From assembly GCF_016919405.1 (NCBI RefSeq), contig NZ_CP070352.1, forward strand, positions 248,001 to 312,000: 64,000 nucleotides of DNA, written 5' to 3'. Under the pieces are notes generated by a model. That model saw nothing but the letters and a program-made list of their open reading frames with translations. It had not been told where the DNA came from and made no database searches. The position numbers were made by a program, and so were the translations under genes. This DNA is from Ensifer sp. PDNC004. Its GTDB lineage: Bacteria > Pseudomonadota > Alphaproteobacteria > Rhizobiales > Rhizobiaceae. Below are positions 1-8,883 of the stretch, one piece after another (within the stretch, counting starts at the first letter, position 1; the number at the start of each line of letters is the position of its first letter).

Positions 1-2
1 CA

Positions 3-752
3 GCGGCCGACACGCTCGACCCGAACCGCAACACGCCGCGGCTCAGCGAAACCGGCCCGACGGAGGTCGCCTACGCGGCAACCGCATTCAACGCCATGCG
101 CGACCGCATCGCCCAGTACCTCGAAGAGCGCGTCCAGATCCTGGCCGCCATTTCCCACGACCTGCAGACGCCGATCACCCGCATGAAGCTGCGCGCGGAA
201 ATGGCCGAAGATTTCGCCGATCGCGAGAAGCTGATCCAGGACCTCGGCCAGATCGAGAGCCTGGTGAAGGAGGGCGTCGCCTATGCTCGCAGCGCTCACG
301 GCAATGTCGAGAAATCGACGCGCGTCGATCTCGCCTCGTTCATTGAAAGCCTCGTCTACGACTATCAGGACACCGGCAAGTCCGTCAGCGCGAGCGACAT
401 CGATGGCGGCACAATCACGACCCGGCCGCAGGCGCTCAGGCGCATTCTCACCAACCTCGTCGACAACGCGCTCAAATTCGCAGGCAGCGCCGAAATCGAG
501 GGGCGGCGGCTTGCCGACGATACGGTAATCATCAGCGTGCTCGACCGCGGGCCGGGCATCCCGGAAGATCAACTGGGCGCCGTGCTGAAACCCTTCGTCC
601 GGTTGGAGGATTCCCGCAATCGTGAAACTGGCGGCACTGGGCTTGGGCTCGCCATCGCCCAGCAGTTGGCAGCCTCCATCAACGCGTCGCTGACCTTGCG
701 CAATCGTGACGGCGGCGGCCTCTTGGGCGAGCTAGTGATCCGACCTCAGTAA
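3..752 (+). CDS. Sensor histidine kinase, C-terminal part (cut by window edge)
   Basis: The reading frame is already open at base 3, so the N-terminus lies outside the window. Visible parts are the end of a HAMP linker, then a HisKA dimerisation helix with the phospho-acceptor His in SHDLQTP (codon at 156-158), an N-box (TNLVDNALKF), a G1 box (DRGPGIP) and a G2 box (GGTGLGLAI). This is the standard EnvZ/OmpR-type kinase layout, which autophosphorylates and passes phosphate to a response regulator. The sensor domain and partner regulator should lie upstream and cannot be seen. The stimulus is unknown. Confidence 0.93.
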   Translation, partial: AADTLDPNRNTPRLSETGPTEVAYAATAFNAMRDRIAQYLEERVQILAAISHDLQTPITRMKLRAEMAEDFADREKLIQDLGQIESLVKEGVAYARSAHGNVEKSTRVDLASFIESLVYDYQDTGKSVSASDIDGGTITTRPQALRRILTNLVDNALKFAGSAEIEGRRLADDTVIISVLDRGPGIPEDQLGAVLKPFVRLEDSRNRETGGTGLGLAIAQQLAASINASLTLRNRDGGGLLGELVIRPQ

Positions 753-781
753 AGGGGAGCTTCGTTTCTCGCCATATAATG

Positions 782-804
782 CGATATAAAACAATTGTAT
801 ATCG
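782..804. repeat. AT-rich inverted repeat between convergent genes
   Basis: CGATATA and TATATCG form perfect 7-bp arms around a 9-nt spacer, and ACAATTGT inside is itself a palindrome. The patch is strikingly AT-rich for this genome. It lies between the ends of two convergent genes, so it could be a weak bidirectional terminator or a protein site. There is no T-run that would decide it. Confidence 0.3.
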
Positions 805-931
805 AATTTTCCTAATGTCGTTATTGAGATCGGAAGACCAGGCTTGCCAAGCCCGGGCATGCCGATGGTCGATGTAAAAGAGCGGCGACGCTGATGGCCG
901 CCGCCCCGGAGGTGACGAGAGGTAGTGCGGG

Positions 932-1348
932 TCAGACGAGATTGATCGTCACGTCGATGTTCCCGCGCGTCGCCTTGGAATAGGGGCAGGTCTGGTGAGC
1001 GGTATCGACGAGACGACGCGCAACGTCGGCGTCGATCCCCGGCAGGCTGACATTCAGCCGTGCCTTCAGGAAGTAGCCGCCGTCGCGGTTCAGCAGATCC
1101 ACTTCGGCATCCACGGCCACGTCGGCGGGAAGTGCTATCTTCGACTGGCCGGCCGCCAGACCGATCGCACCAATGAAACACGCAGACCACCCGGCGGCAA
1201 AAAGCTGCTCCGGGTTCGTCCCCGGCCGCGAACTGCCGGGGGTGGAAAGCTTGGTGTCCAGGCGCCCGTCGTCGCTCCGGGCGGCGCCGTCGCGACCGCC
1301 GGTCGTGTGGGTCTTGCCGGTGTAGAGTACCTTTTCAGCTGCGCTCAT
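932..1348 (-). CDS. ohr: Organic hydroperoxide resistance protein, Ohr/OsmC family
   Basis: A 138-residue thiol peroxidase that reduces organic and fatty-acid hydroperoxides in the cytoplasm, usually recharged by lipoylated proteins. Both catalytic cysteines are present: C57 in WSACFIG and C121 in TCPYSKATRGN, the Ohr-type arrangement. Length is typical. The start is placed at MSAAEKVLYTG because the upstream extension of the frame is not conserved-looking. Ohr genes are usually controlled by the MarR-type repressor OhrR, but no ohrR gene and no clear OhrR site is seen next to it. Confidence 0.93.
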   Translation of the reverse strand: MSAAEKVLYTGKTHTTGGRDGAARSDDGRLDTKLSTPGSSRPGTNPEQLFAAGWSACFIGAIGLAAGQSKIALPADVAVDAEVDLLNRDGGYFLKARLNVSLPGIDADVARRLVDTAHQTCPYSKATRGNIDVTINLV

Positions 1349-1655
1349 GGTGTTTTCCTTTCGACAGGTTTGCCGTCCGGGCCCGATTGCCCTGCGGCTG
1401 TCGAGACGCATCTGGCGCTTTCAAGGTGTATCGGATGTTTCACAGGGGGCCGGAAATGTATGGAAACCTACCAGGGGCTCGCGCGGATACACGCTGATGC
1501 TAAGCCGATCTGGACGCGGCTTGTCGCCCCATCGCGTCTCGCCAGCATGGCGGGACGCCGCATCCGGCAGGCCTCATCTCCTAATCACCGTGCACAAAAA
1601 GCGCGGGGCCGGCGAACCGGAACCCCGCGCCTCCACGCAATCCGCGGGAGAAAAA
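1349..1655. other. Intergenic region between ohr and the Tat-exported hydrolase
   Basis: No credible gene. It holds the ohr promoter region, with no recognisable operator, and at its right end a strong hairpin terminator for the hydrolase gene. Confidence 0.6.
1596..1630 (-). terminator. Rho-independent terminator of the hydrolase gene
   Basis: On the minus strand an 8-bp GC stem (GCGCGGGG with CCCCGCGC), extended by an inner CCGG/CCGG pairing around a 4-nt loop, is followed directly by five Ts. It lies about 25 nt after the stop codon at 1656. Confidence 0.85.
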
Positions 1656-2708
1656 CTAGAAACGATCGACGGCGACAATTGCCTCGGCAAAAGCGAGCGG
1701 CGCCTCCTGCGGCAGGTTATGGCCGATGCCGCCGGTAATCAGCCGATGCTCGTATCGGCCCGAGAAGCGCTTGGCGTAGGCGGCGGGATCGGGATGCGGC
1801 GCGCCATTGGCGTCGCCCTCGAGCGTGATGGTCGGGACGGCAATGGTGGGGAACTGCGCCAGCCGCTTTTCGAGGTCGTCGAACTGTGCCTCCCCCTCGA
1901 CCAGGCTGAGCCGCCAACGGTAATTATGGATCGAGATGTCGACATGATCGGGGTTTTCGAGCGCCTCGGCGCTCCTGTCGAAAGTCGCGTCGTCGAAGCT
2001 CCACTTGGGCGAGGCAAGCTTCCAGATCAGCCGGGCGAATTCCTTTCGGTTCTGCTTGTAGCCCTCATAGCCCCGCTCGGTGGCGAAGTAGAACTGGTAC
2101 CACCAGGCAAGCTCGCCCTGCGGCGAAAGCGGCTTCCTGTTCACCTCCTGGCTACCGATGAGGTAGCCGCTGACGGAGACCAGCGCCTTGCAGCGCTCGG
2201 GCCACAGGGCTGCGATGATGTTGGCGGTTCGCGCGCCCCAGTCGCAGCCGCCGATGACCGCCTTTTCGATTTTGAGCGCGTCCATCAGGGCAATGATATC
2301 CGTCGCGATCACAGCCTGCTGGCCGTTCCTCGGAGTGTCGGCAGAGAGGAACCGGGTCGTACCGTAGCCGCGCAGATAGGGAACGATGACCCGATAGCCA
2401 GCATTTGCGAGCACCGGCGCCACGTCCACATAGGTATGGATGTCATAGGGCCAGCCGTGCAGTAGAATGACGACCGGAGCGTCGCTCGCGCCAAGTTCGG
2501 CATAGCCGACATTGAGCACGCCGGCATCGATCTGCTTGAGGACCGGGAAGGACTTGTTCGTGCCCCGCGCGACGGCCGGCAGGCGCAGCGCTTCGCCGGC
2601 TCCCGTTTGCGCTCTGACCGCGCCGGCCGAAGCGAACTGCGTTGCCGCCAGCGAGAGTGCGATTGCGCCGATGAAACGGCGGCGCGGGTGGTTGATTTCG
2701 TCCCACAT
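1656..2708 (-). CDS. Tat-exported alpha/beta hydrolase, epoxide hydrolase/dehalogenase type
   Basis: 350 residues. The N-terminus carries a twin-arginine signal (RRRFIG, residues 9-14, then a hydrophobic stretch ending near VRAQ), so the folded enzyme should go to the periplasm. The alpha/beta hydrolase core shows the oxyanion motif HGWP at 84-87, the nucleophile elbow GGCDWG with D156, and a late GHNLPQE that would supply the catalytic His. An Asp nucleophile instead of Ser fits epoxide hydrolases and haloalkane dehalogenases. The substrate is not predictable. It is the last gene of a minus-strand group with a GlxA regulator. Confidence 0.85.
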   Translation of the reverse strand: MWDEINHPRRRFIGAIALSLAATQFASAGAVRAQTGAGEALRLPAVARGTNKSFPVLKQIDAGVLNVGYAELGASDAPVVILLHGWPYDIHTYVDVAPVLANAGYRVIVPYLRGYGTTRFLSADTPRNGQQAVIATDIIALMDALKIEKAVIGGCDWGARTANIIAALWPERCKALVSVSGYLIGSQEVNRKPLSPQGELAWWYQFYFATERGYEGYKQNRKEFARLIWKLASPKWSFDDATFDRSAEALENPDHVDISIHNYRWRLSLVEGEAQFDDLEKRLAQFPTIAVPTITLEGDANGAPHPDPAAYAKRFSGRYEHRLITGGIGHNLPQEAPLAFAEAIVAVDRF

Positions 2709-2737
2709 TGACTACCCTCCGGGGAACTGAACTGGCA

Positions 2738-2755
2738 TCAGCAATGAAGTGCTGA
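2738..2755. promoter_or_regulatory. Inverted repeat in the hydrolase promoter region
   Basis: TCAGCA and TGCTGA are perfect 6-bp arms around ATGAAG, about 30 nt upstream of the hydrolase start. This is a possible operator for the adjacent GlxA-type regulator. That is inference only. Confidence 0.3.
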
Positions 2756-2861
2756 CGTATCCGGGGCGTGTGCCTGGCGGCGCCCTATTGAAAGCACGTG
2801 TAGAAATGGCAGGGAACGGATACACGGCGATACAATCGCTTTTCGAGGCAGGTCACTGCCG

Positions 2862-3803
2862 TCAGGCAACGCCCTCGCGGGCATTGCGGCGGATCGTCTG
2901 GGGCGGTTGCCCGAGCGTGCGCAGGAAGGCCCGGCGCATGCGGTCGCTATCGGCAAAACCGGTCTGCTCGGCGATCACATCCATGGAGTGGCGCCCCTGC
3001 TCCATCAACAGGCGCGCGGCTTCCACCCGCAGATGCTCGACGGCCTTTGCCGGCGACTGGCCGGTCTCGGAACGGAAGGCACGACTGAACTGGCGCGCAC
3101 TCAAGCCCGCGGCGTCCGCGAGTTCGTCGACTGAAAGGACGTTGCGCAGATTGGCCTTGGCGTAATTGACCGACTTCTGAATGCGGTCCGACTTCGGATC
3201 GAGCTCCAGCAGGGCGGAAAACTGCGACTGGCCGCCGGCACGCCGGTGATAGACGACGAGCTTGCGCGCCACCTGACGGGCGACATCCTCGCCATGGTCC
3301 TTTTCGATCATCGCCAGCGCCAGATCGATGCTGGCCGTCATGCCGGCCGAGGTCCACACGCTGCCATCGACGATGAAGATGCGATCCTCCTCGACCTTGA
3401 CCTCGGGAAAGCGCTCGCGCAGCTGGCGGGCGAACACCCAATGGGTGGTGGCGCGGCGGCCGTCGAGCAGTCCGGACTCGGCGAGGATGAAGGCGCCTGT
3501 GCAAGGGCCGGCCACCCGTCGCGAGACCTCCAGGGCATGGCGCGCGAAGGCGGCAAGCCCCGGCGTTACCGGCTCGATCACGGTGCCCGCGCCGAACATG
3601 ACGGTGTCATAGACCGCATCGTCGAAGGCTTTCGTGAGCACGCCGAAGCCGGCGGACGCCTTGACCTCGCCGCCCGCCTCCGACAGCAACTCGATCGCAT
3701 AGGCTGGTTCGCCAAGCGTCAGGTTGGCGATCTCGAAGGCGGTGACCGCCGCGAAACCCATCAGCTGAAATCCCGGAAAGACCACGTAGCCGATCCTGTG
3801 CAT
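2862..3803 (-). CDS. GlxA-type transcriptional regulator (DJ-1/PfpI domain + AraC HTH)
   Basis: 313 residues starting at MHRIGYVVFPGFQL, where the DJ-1/PfpI-like domain begins. Residues 1 to about 190 form that domain with the family cysteine C101 in GPCTGAF. Residues from about 210 form an AraC double helix-turn-helix, with LRNVLSVDELADAAGLS and QTGFADSDRMRRAF. Such proteins bind a small ligand through the PfpI-like part and activate nearby catabolic genes. It is flanked on the same strand by two hydrolases, a VOC protein and an SDR, which are its likely targets. The ligand is unknown. Confidence 0.9.
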   Translation of the reverse strand: MHRIGYVVFPGFQLMGFAAVTAFEIANLTLGEPAYAIELLSEAGGEVKASAGFGVLTKAFDDAVYDTVMFGAGTVIEPVTPGLAAFARHALEVSRRVAGPCTGAFILAESGLLDGRRATTHWVFARQLRERFPEVKVEEDRIFIVDGSVWTSAGMTASIDLALAMIEKDHGEDVARQVARKLVVYHRRAGGQSQFSALLELDPKSDRIQKSVNYAKANLRNVLSVDELADAAGLSARQFSRAFRSETGQSPAKAVEHLRVEAARLLMEQGRHSMDVIAEQTGFADSDRMRRAFLRTLGQPPQTIRRNAREGVA

Positions 3804-3890
3804 CTTACACCACCTCTGCCGATCCTGTCCGGAATGCCCGCTCATAGCAGATTTGCGCCATACAGGGAACGCGACGGTCATGGCCGGGGC

Positions 3891-4529
3891 TCATTCGGGA
3901 AGCGGCTTGCCCGCATGTTCGGCCACCATGTAGGCCGCATACCAATCCGGCCAGTTATGGTCGTGCTCGCCGCCATTGCGCTTCTCGTGTTCGCCATGGG
4001 CGGCAGCCGCGCGGCGCAGGGCCGCCGCGAGGTCACCGACGGAGGCAAAGTCCGTAACGTCGCCATCCACGCGCCCGGGCAGACGTTCGGTCACCTCCTG
4101 CAACAGCCAGCCGTTGCCGTCGGGGTCGCTGAAGGTGGCATAGGAGCGGTAGCTGCGGCGCGCGGGATCGGGCCCGCTGATCGGCGGCTTGCCGGGGCCT
4201 TCGCGATGGAAGATTTCGCTGACCTTGGCGCCCCGTTCGACGAGTTCCGCACGGGCGGCTTCGATATCCGTAACGACCAGATAGAGGCCGCTCGCCGAAC
4301 CGGGCGTGGCCGAAGTCAGCCCGGTGCCGAAGTGGATCGATGCCGGCGAACCCGGGGGCGTGAACTGCACGACGCGAAACGCATCGCCAACGGGAAAGTC
4401 CGCATCCAGTCGCCAACCGAGGCGACCGTAGAAATTCTTGGCGCGATCGACGTCCGATACCGGGATGACCGCGACCTCGAACTTCAGGTCGACCGAAGGC
4501 GCCCTGCTCTGATTGCCTGCGCTTGTCAT
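3891..4529 (-). CDS. VOC/glyoxalase-fold protein with C-terminal helical extension
   Basis: 212 residues from MTSAGNQS. A single VOC domain (about residues 12-150; FEVAVIPVSDVDRAKNFYGRLGW at the start in two overlapping motifs, FSDPDGNGW near its end) is followed by a Trp/Tyr-rich tail (NWPDWYAAYMV). VOC enzymes bind a metal and act on glyoxal adducts, epoxides or aromatic rings, and the specific reaction cannot be told here. It sits between an epoxide hydrolase gene and a GlxA regulator on the same strand, so a role in the same catabolic or detoxification group is likely. Confidence 0.85.
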   Translation of the reverse strand: MTSAGNQSRAPSVDLKFEVAVIPVSDVDRAKNFYGRLGWRLDADFPVGDAFRVVQFTPPGSPASIHFGTGLTSATPGSASGLYLVVTDIEAARAELVERGAKVSEIFHREGPGKPPISGPDPARRSYRSYATFSDPDGNGWLLQEVTERLPGRVDGDVTDFASVGDLAAALRRAAAAHGEHEKRNGGEHDHNWPDWYAAYMVAEHAGKPLPE

Positions 4530-4596
4530 GACACGTCTCCAACTAAAGAAAACAGGGGTTGTGATGGAAGGGCGCGCGTTCACGCGCCCTCCATTG

Positions 4597-5946
4597 TCAA
4601 CTCGGTTGACGCAGTGACTTGAACGAAGCCCTCAACTCGTCGACCAGGGCCGCCGGTTGTTCCCAGGCTGCAAAGTGTCCGCCCTTGGCCAGGCGATTAT
4701 AATGGACGAGCTTGGGGAATGCCTTCTCCGCCCAGGACTTCGGCGCCTGATAAAGCTCGTCGGGAAAGGCGCTGACGGCCACCGGAATCTGGATGCCCTT
4801 CGGCTGGAAGAAGGCAAGCTTGTTTTCCCAATAGAGCCGCGCCGACGACACGGCCGTGTTGGTCAGCCAGTAGAGCGTGACATTGTCGAGCACGTCATCG
4901 CGCGTCAGCCCTTCCGGCTTGCCATCGAAGACGCGGGCGATCAGCTCGTAGCTGCGGGCGTCATGGTCGAGCATCCAACTCGCGAGCCCGATCGGCGAAT
5001 CCTCAATCCCGTAAAGTGTTTGCGGCCGTTTGCTCATCTCCTGCGCATAGGAAAGCCCGTTGCGGTAGAAGAAGTCGAGCTGCTCATAGGCGCGGCGCTC
5101 GTCGGCCGAAAGGCTCGCTGGCGCCGGCTGGCCGGCGTCGAGGCCCTTCTGGATTTCGGCTGGCACGGTCGCCGGCATGTTGGTGTGGATTCCGAGCAAG
5201 CCCGCCGGCTGCTGCAGAGCCATCTGCTCTGTAACCGCATCACCCCAGTCGCCACCCTGCGCGACGTAATGGGTATATCCGAGGCGCTGCATCAGCACCG
5301 CCCAGGCGCGCGCGATCCGGACCGGATCCCATCCGCGCTCTGTCGGCTTGCCGGAAAAGCCGTAGCCGGGGAGCGAGGGGATGACGACGTCGAAGGCGTC
5401 GGCTTCCGTGCCACCGTGGGCGGTCGGATTGGTCAGCGGATCGATAATCTTCAACTGCTCGATGATCGAGCCCGGCCAGCCGTGGGTGACGACGAGCGGC
5501 ATCGCGTTCTTATGCTTGGAGCGCACGTGAATGAAGTGGATGTCGACGCCGTCGATGTTGGTCACGAATTGCGGCAGGTCGTTGAGTGTCTTCTCCACCC
5601 GGCGCCAATCGTATCTCGTCGCCCAATAGTCGGCGAGCTTCTGCATGGTGGCGAGTTGAACGCCCTGGGCGCTGTCGGGCACAAGCTCCCGGTCCGGCCA
5701 CTTGGTCGCCGCGATGCGCTGCTTGAGGTCGGCAAGTGCGGCATCAGTGGCATGAAACTGGAAGGGCCGGATGGATTCGTCCGTGGCCGGTTTGGCAGCC
5801 GAGGCGATTTGGACGCCGCCGCCGGCAGACACACCCGCCGCCTGAGCGGCGAGCGGAGGAAGCAGGATCGCGATCGCACCCGACAGTGCCAATGCGGCCA
5901 GTTGGCGGTTTTGGACAATGGGCATAGAACGTCTGAACATCATCAT
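4597..5946 (-). CDS. Exported epoxide hydrolase with EHN domain
   Basis: 449 residues with an N-terminal signal peptide (hydrophobic stretch at about 18-36 ending AAQA). An epoxide-hydrolase N-terminal (EHN) domain covers about 60-165 (IRPFQFHATDAALADL, WPDREL). The catalytic fold follows with HGWPGS at 155-160, the nucleophile D233 in GGDWGD and a late GGHFAAWEQP that holds the base His. This matches microsomal-type epoxide hydrolases, which convert epoxides to diols. Export to the periplasm is predicted. Two exported hydrolases of different subtypes in one 5-kb group is notable. Confidence 0.88.
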   Translation of the reverse strand: MMMFRRSMPIVQNRQLAALALSGAIAILLPPLAAQAAGVSAGGGVQIASAAKPATDESIRPFQFHATDAALADLKQRIAATKWPDRELVPDSAQGVQLATMQKLADYWATRYDWRRVEKTLNDLPQFVTNIDGVDIHFIHVRSKHKNAMPLVVTHGWPGSIIEQLKIIDPLTNPTAHGGTEADAFDVVIPSLPGYGFSGKPTERGWDPVRIARAWAVLMQRLGYTHYVAQGGDWGDAVTEQMALQQPAGLLGIHTNMPATVPAEIQKGLDAGQPAPASLSADERRAYEQLDFFYRNGLSYAQEMSKRPQTLYGIEDSPIGLASWMLDHDARSYELIARVFDGKPEGLTRDDVLDNVTLYWLTNTAVSSARLYWENKLAFFQPKGIQIPVAVSAFPDELYQAPKSWAEKAFPKLVHYNRLAKGGHFAAWEQPAALVDELRASFKSLRQPS

Positions 5947-6021
5947 TCTCCTAGTTCGATTGGCGAGGCGAGGAGCGCCTCGAAAGTCCGGGTTGGGAGG
6001 TCCCCGGAAGGTGAGCGGGCG

Positions 6022-6819
6022 CTAGCTTCCGATACGGTAGCGAGCGGCCGGCATATTCCTGGAAAGGTTCGGCATCAGCTTCTGGCGTGCAGCCTCATAG
6101 GCTGCCCAGTCAGCGGCGTCCGCCAGCGCCGGGATAGTGATCACTTCGCCCTGGTCGAGGCCGGCAAGTGCAGCGTCCACCATGTCTTCGGCGCGCATCA
6201 CGATCTCGCTCGGCACGTGTTCGATCGGCGTGCCGGCGATGCCCCAGAAATCGGTGGCGGTTGCACCCGGCAACACGGCCTGGATGCGGATATTCCTGTC
6301 GGTAAGTTCCTTTTGCAGCGACATGGTGAAGGCCAGCACGAAGGCTTTGGTGCCGCCATAGACGCCGTTCAGAACTTCCGGCGCCACGCCGACGATTGAG
6401 GCGATGTTGATGATCGTGCCGGCACCGCGCGCGGCAAATCCGGGCGCCGCCGCATAGGTCAGCCGCGTCAGCGCGCTGACGTTGAGCGCAATCATCTCGT
6501 CCATCTTGTCGACATCGGAGGCAAGCAGCGGCGCGGTCGCGCCGACCCCGGCATTGTTGATCAGCACCGTGATGCTCGCATCGTCCTGAAGGACCTTCTC
6601 GACCCGCCTGGCATCATCCTTGTTGCCGAGGTCCGCGGCGACGACTTCTATGGCGCGACCGGTTTCGTCCGCCAGCCGGCGGGCGAGTTCGTCAAGGCGC
6701 CCGCGATTGCGCGCGACGAGAATGAGGTCGTATCCGCGATGCGCCAGGCGGTCGGCATAGATCGCGCCGATACCGGATGAAGCACCGGTGATCAGTGCAG
6801 TGCCTTTTGAGTTGCTCAT
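6022..6819 (-). CDS. Short-chain dehydrogenase/reductase
   Basis: 265 residues, classical SDR. It has the nucleotide-binding TGASSGIG (11-18), NNAG (88-91) and the active site S141 with Y154 and K158 (YGGTK). An Arg in LVARNRGR after the second strand suggests NADP preference, which is inference. It is the first gene of the minus-strand group that continues with the epoxide hydrolase, VOC protein and GlxA regulator. The substrate is unknown, possibly a diol or aldehyde produced by the neighbouring enzymes. Confidence 0.88.
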   Translation of the reverse strand: MSNSKGTALITGASSGIGAIYADRLAHRGYDLILVARNRGRLDELARRLADETGRAIEVVAADLGNKDDARRVEKVLQDDASITVLINNAGVGATAPLLASDVDKMDEMIALNVSALTRLTYAAAPGFAARGAGTIINIASIVGVAPEVLNGVYGGTKAFVLAFTMSLQKELTDRNIRIQAVLPGATATDFWGIAGTPIEHVPSEIVMRAEDMVDAALAGLDQGEVITIPALADAADWAAYEAARQKLMPNLSRNMPAARYRIGS

Positions 6820-7156
6820 TTCAAGCTCCTATCCTTGGGTTGGAGCCTCGATGGTACGGCCGAAAGGCCGCGTCTCAAATGTCGTAATTCCGTCTTTTCA
6901 GGCCATGGCTGATTGACCAGCCTGGGCGGACGCGAGCCCGACTTCGCCGTGACCGTGCGTGTGCGGTGTATCCCCGATGTGTTCGGAAGCGGCGTCTGTG
7001 TATCGCAATGTCTGAACGGCCGCGGACGGCGGCGAACCGATACGAAATACCCTTGGGGTTTCTGCCGCTGCGCCACAGCGTCAGAAACGAAAACGGGGCC
7101 GACATGACGCCGGCCCCGCATTCGTCTGCAAGCAACTCCCTGAAAATACAGGTAGC
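6820..7156. other. Intergenic region upstream of the SDR gene
   Basis: No credible gene on either strand. It holds the promoter region of the SDR-led group and the terminator of the acetamidase locus. I saw no clear operator. Confidence 0.6.
7087..7118 (-). terminator. Terminator downstream of the acetamidase locus
   Basis: On the minus strand a 7-bp stem (GGGGCCG with CGGCCCC, 9-nt loop) is followed by GTTTTCGTTT. It lies about 40 nt past the acetamidase stop codon. Confidence 0.75.
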
Positions 7157-8484
7157 TCAGAGATTGTAGAGGCTGCGCGCAAACGCGCCGATGCCCTTTG
7201 CGTCGAGCAGGCCGAGCGGCGCGCGGAACGTCACCCGCGCGACACCCGGATGGCGGCCGATCTCGATCGCACCTGCGATCGTCGCCCGGTTCATCACTTC
7301 GGGAACGCTGAGGCCGAGCAGGTCCGCCGCCCGTTCCAGCCCGTTCGTGGTCGCATCATTGAGGTTCGCGCCCGTGCCGATGAAGGTGACCGGAGCGTCG
7401 GCCTCGACCTCTCGGACACCGTGCTTGCGAGCAAGTGCCGCCACCCGCGTGCGTTCCGCCTCGTTAAGCGGACGCGCAAGGAACGGTACATCATCCAGGA
7501 CCGGCAGGAGGATCGGCCCGTCGATCTTGAGCCCCTTGATGACATGGACCTCCAGCGTCACCGTGCCGGCGACGTCGCAGGTATGGCCGGCAATTTCGCC
7601 GTCGCCCTGCAGGGCATGCATGTCCCCCATATAGATACCGCCCCCCGGTACCTTGACCGGGCAGATCAGGATCGCGCCCTCCCGAACGGTGTTCACGTCC
7701 ATGTGGCCGTCGGTCTTATGCCGGACGAGCTCGTCCGCGGTCAGGGAATAGGCATGTGGTGCGCCTGTCAGAAACTGGCCGAAGTCGCCGGCATTGTGCG
7801 AGTCCGGCATCGCCGTCGAAGGCGTCGTGCCCAATTGGCCGAGGAATGGCCGGAGCCTTGTGGCGACACCGACGAGGTCCGCCGGCGCGAAGGTCAGGAT
7901 CGGATGCTGGATCGAACCGTCCGGCACGGCCAGCAGCCGTTCCGCCTCCGTGGCGAAGGTCTCGGCAGTCGCCTTGCCGACGGTCAGCCCCACCTGGCGC
8001 TCATCGTCGAAAGCGATCGTGTAGCCGTGGGTGAAAATGAAGGGCGTCGCATCCGCGCCGCAGTTCTCGCAGCGGATCGCCGTCTGGCCGATGCCTTCCA
8101 CGCGCGTGCGCGGCCATTCCGTGCCGCAGCCCGGGCAAACGGCCGCGCAGAAGGGATCACCGTTGAAGCGGCCGGCCCCACCACCTCGTCGTTGCCCGAG
8201 GCCGTCGCCGCGGACGTGACGATCAGCGAACGGATCCGAATGGCAATCGCATCGCCGATCTCCGCACCCGCGACCGCAACAGGGCGCGTCACCTCATGTC
8301 CGCCGCGGATCTCCGGCGTGATCATCGGCCCCCAACATCCCGGCGCTGTGTTCGCGATAATGACACCACCATCCGCAACCGGCCCCAGCATCGGCTCGGC
8401 CGGATCGAGGATCCCGTTGGTCAATTCGTTGACGAATACCGTCCGAGCCCCGGTGGTCTGGCGCTCTCTCGTTTTCTCCAGCAT
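7157..8484 (-). pseudogene. Acetamidase/formamidase gene, apparently frameshifted
   Basis: The family hydrolyses short amides to ammonia and the acid. The N-terminal part (from an ATG at 8484 behind GGAGGAAA) reads MLEKTRERQTTGARTVFVN and onward to SGNDEVV. The rest of the family sequence continues in another frame from GRFNGDPFCAAVCPGCGTEW through TAIRCENCGADATPF to a normal C-terminus at 7157. The frames join at a GTGGTGGGGCCGGCC run on the minus strand (8171-8185), and restoring one base there would join them. The two halves together have a normal family length of about 440 residues. Both halves look otherwise intact, so the break is recent or a sequencing error. A metal-type Cys cluster (CPGC, CENC) follows the break. 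Confidence 0.82.
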
Positions 8485-8547
8485 GTCACTTTCCTCCAGG
8501 TTGATTGGTGTCAAAGGTTCAGGCCGCTCGTCACGGCGATACTATCA

Positions 8548-8742
8548 TCAGTTGAAGAAGGGATCGGCAAGCTCCTCGTGCGGCGCCTGTTGCGGCAATC
8601 CTGCCCCCTGCTCGGCCCCCGTTGCGGATGCGGAACCGGAAACGAGCGCGGCAAGAAGCGAGGGCTCTCTCGGGTCGCTATCCCAGGCGCACGGTGCCGT
8701 TGCGAGCGCGGCGATGGCAAAAATTGTTGCGAAGATACGCAT
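8548..8742 (-). CDS. Small exported protein, unknown function
   Basis: 64 residues from an ATG with a strong ribosome site (AAGGAG, 5-nt spacing). A short signal-like stretch (MRIFATIFAIAALATAP) is followed by an acidic, low-complexity tail ending in ADPFFN. There is one Cys just after the hydrophobic stretch, but no good lipobox. It lies between dipZ and the acetamidase gene on the same strand. No homologue is recognised. The ribosome site and signal stretch are the reasons to believe it. Confidence 0.55.
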   Translation of the reverse strand: MRIFATIFAIAALATAPCAWDSDPREPSLLAALVSGSASATGAEQGAGLPQQAPHEELADPFFN

Positions 8743-8827
8743 GGTGGCTCCTTCCGTTATTGATGTCGGCAGCGGCGTTTCGTCACCAAGGGCTCGTGCT
8801 CGCGGCCAGAGATTTTCTTGGACGTAT

Positions 8828-8875
8828 CGTGGGCGTAACCAGTTGCGCACTGGCAGTTCGTCTCTACCGCCCACG
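8828..8875 (-). terminator. Structured hairpin after dipZ
   Basis: Perfect 8-bp outer arms (CGTGGGCG, CGCCCACG) enclose a second hairpin CCAGT-TGCGC-ACTGG. It starts just past the dipZ stop codon. There is no T-run, so it could be a processing or attenuating structure instead of a full terminator. Confidence 0.45.
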
Positions 8876-8883
8876 GCACGCTC

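Noticed and set aside
782..804. ACAATTGT-containing element as an OhrR operator for ohr
   Set aside because: It lies at the 3' side of ohr, not in its promoter, so it can hardly control ohr.
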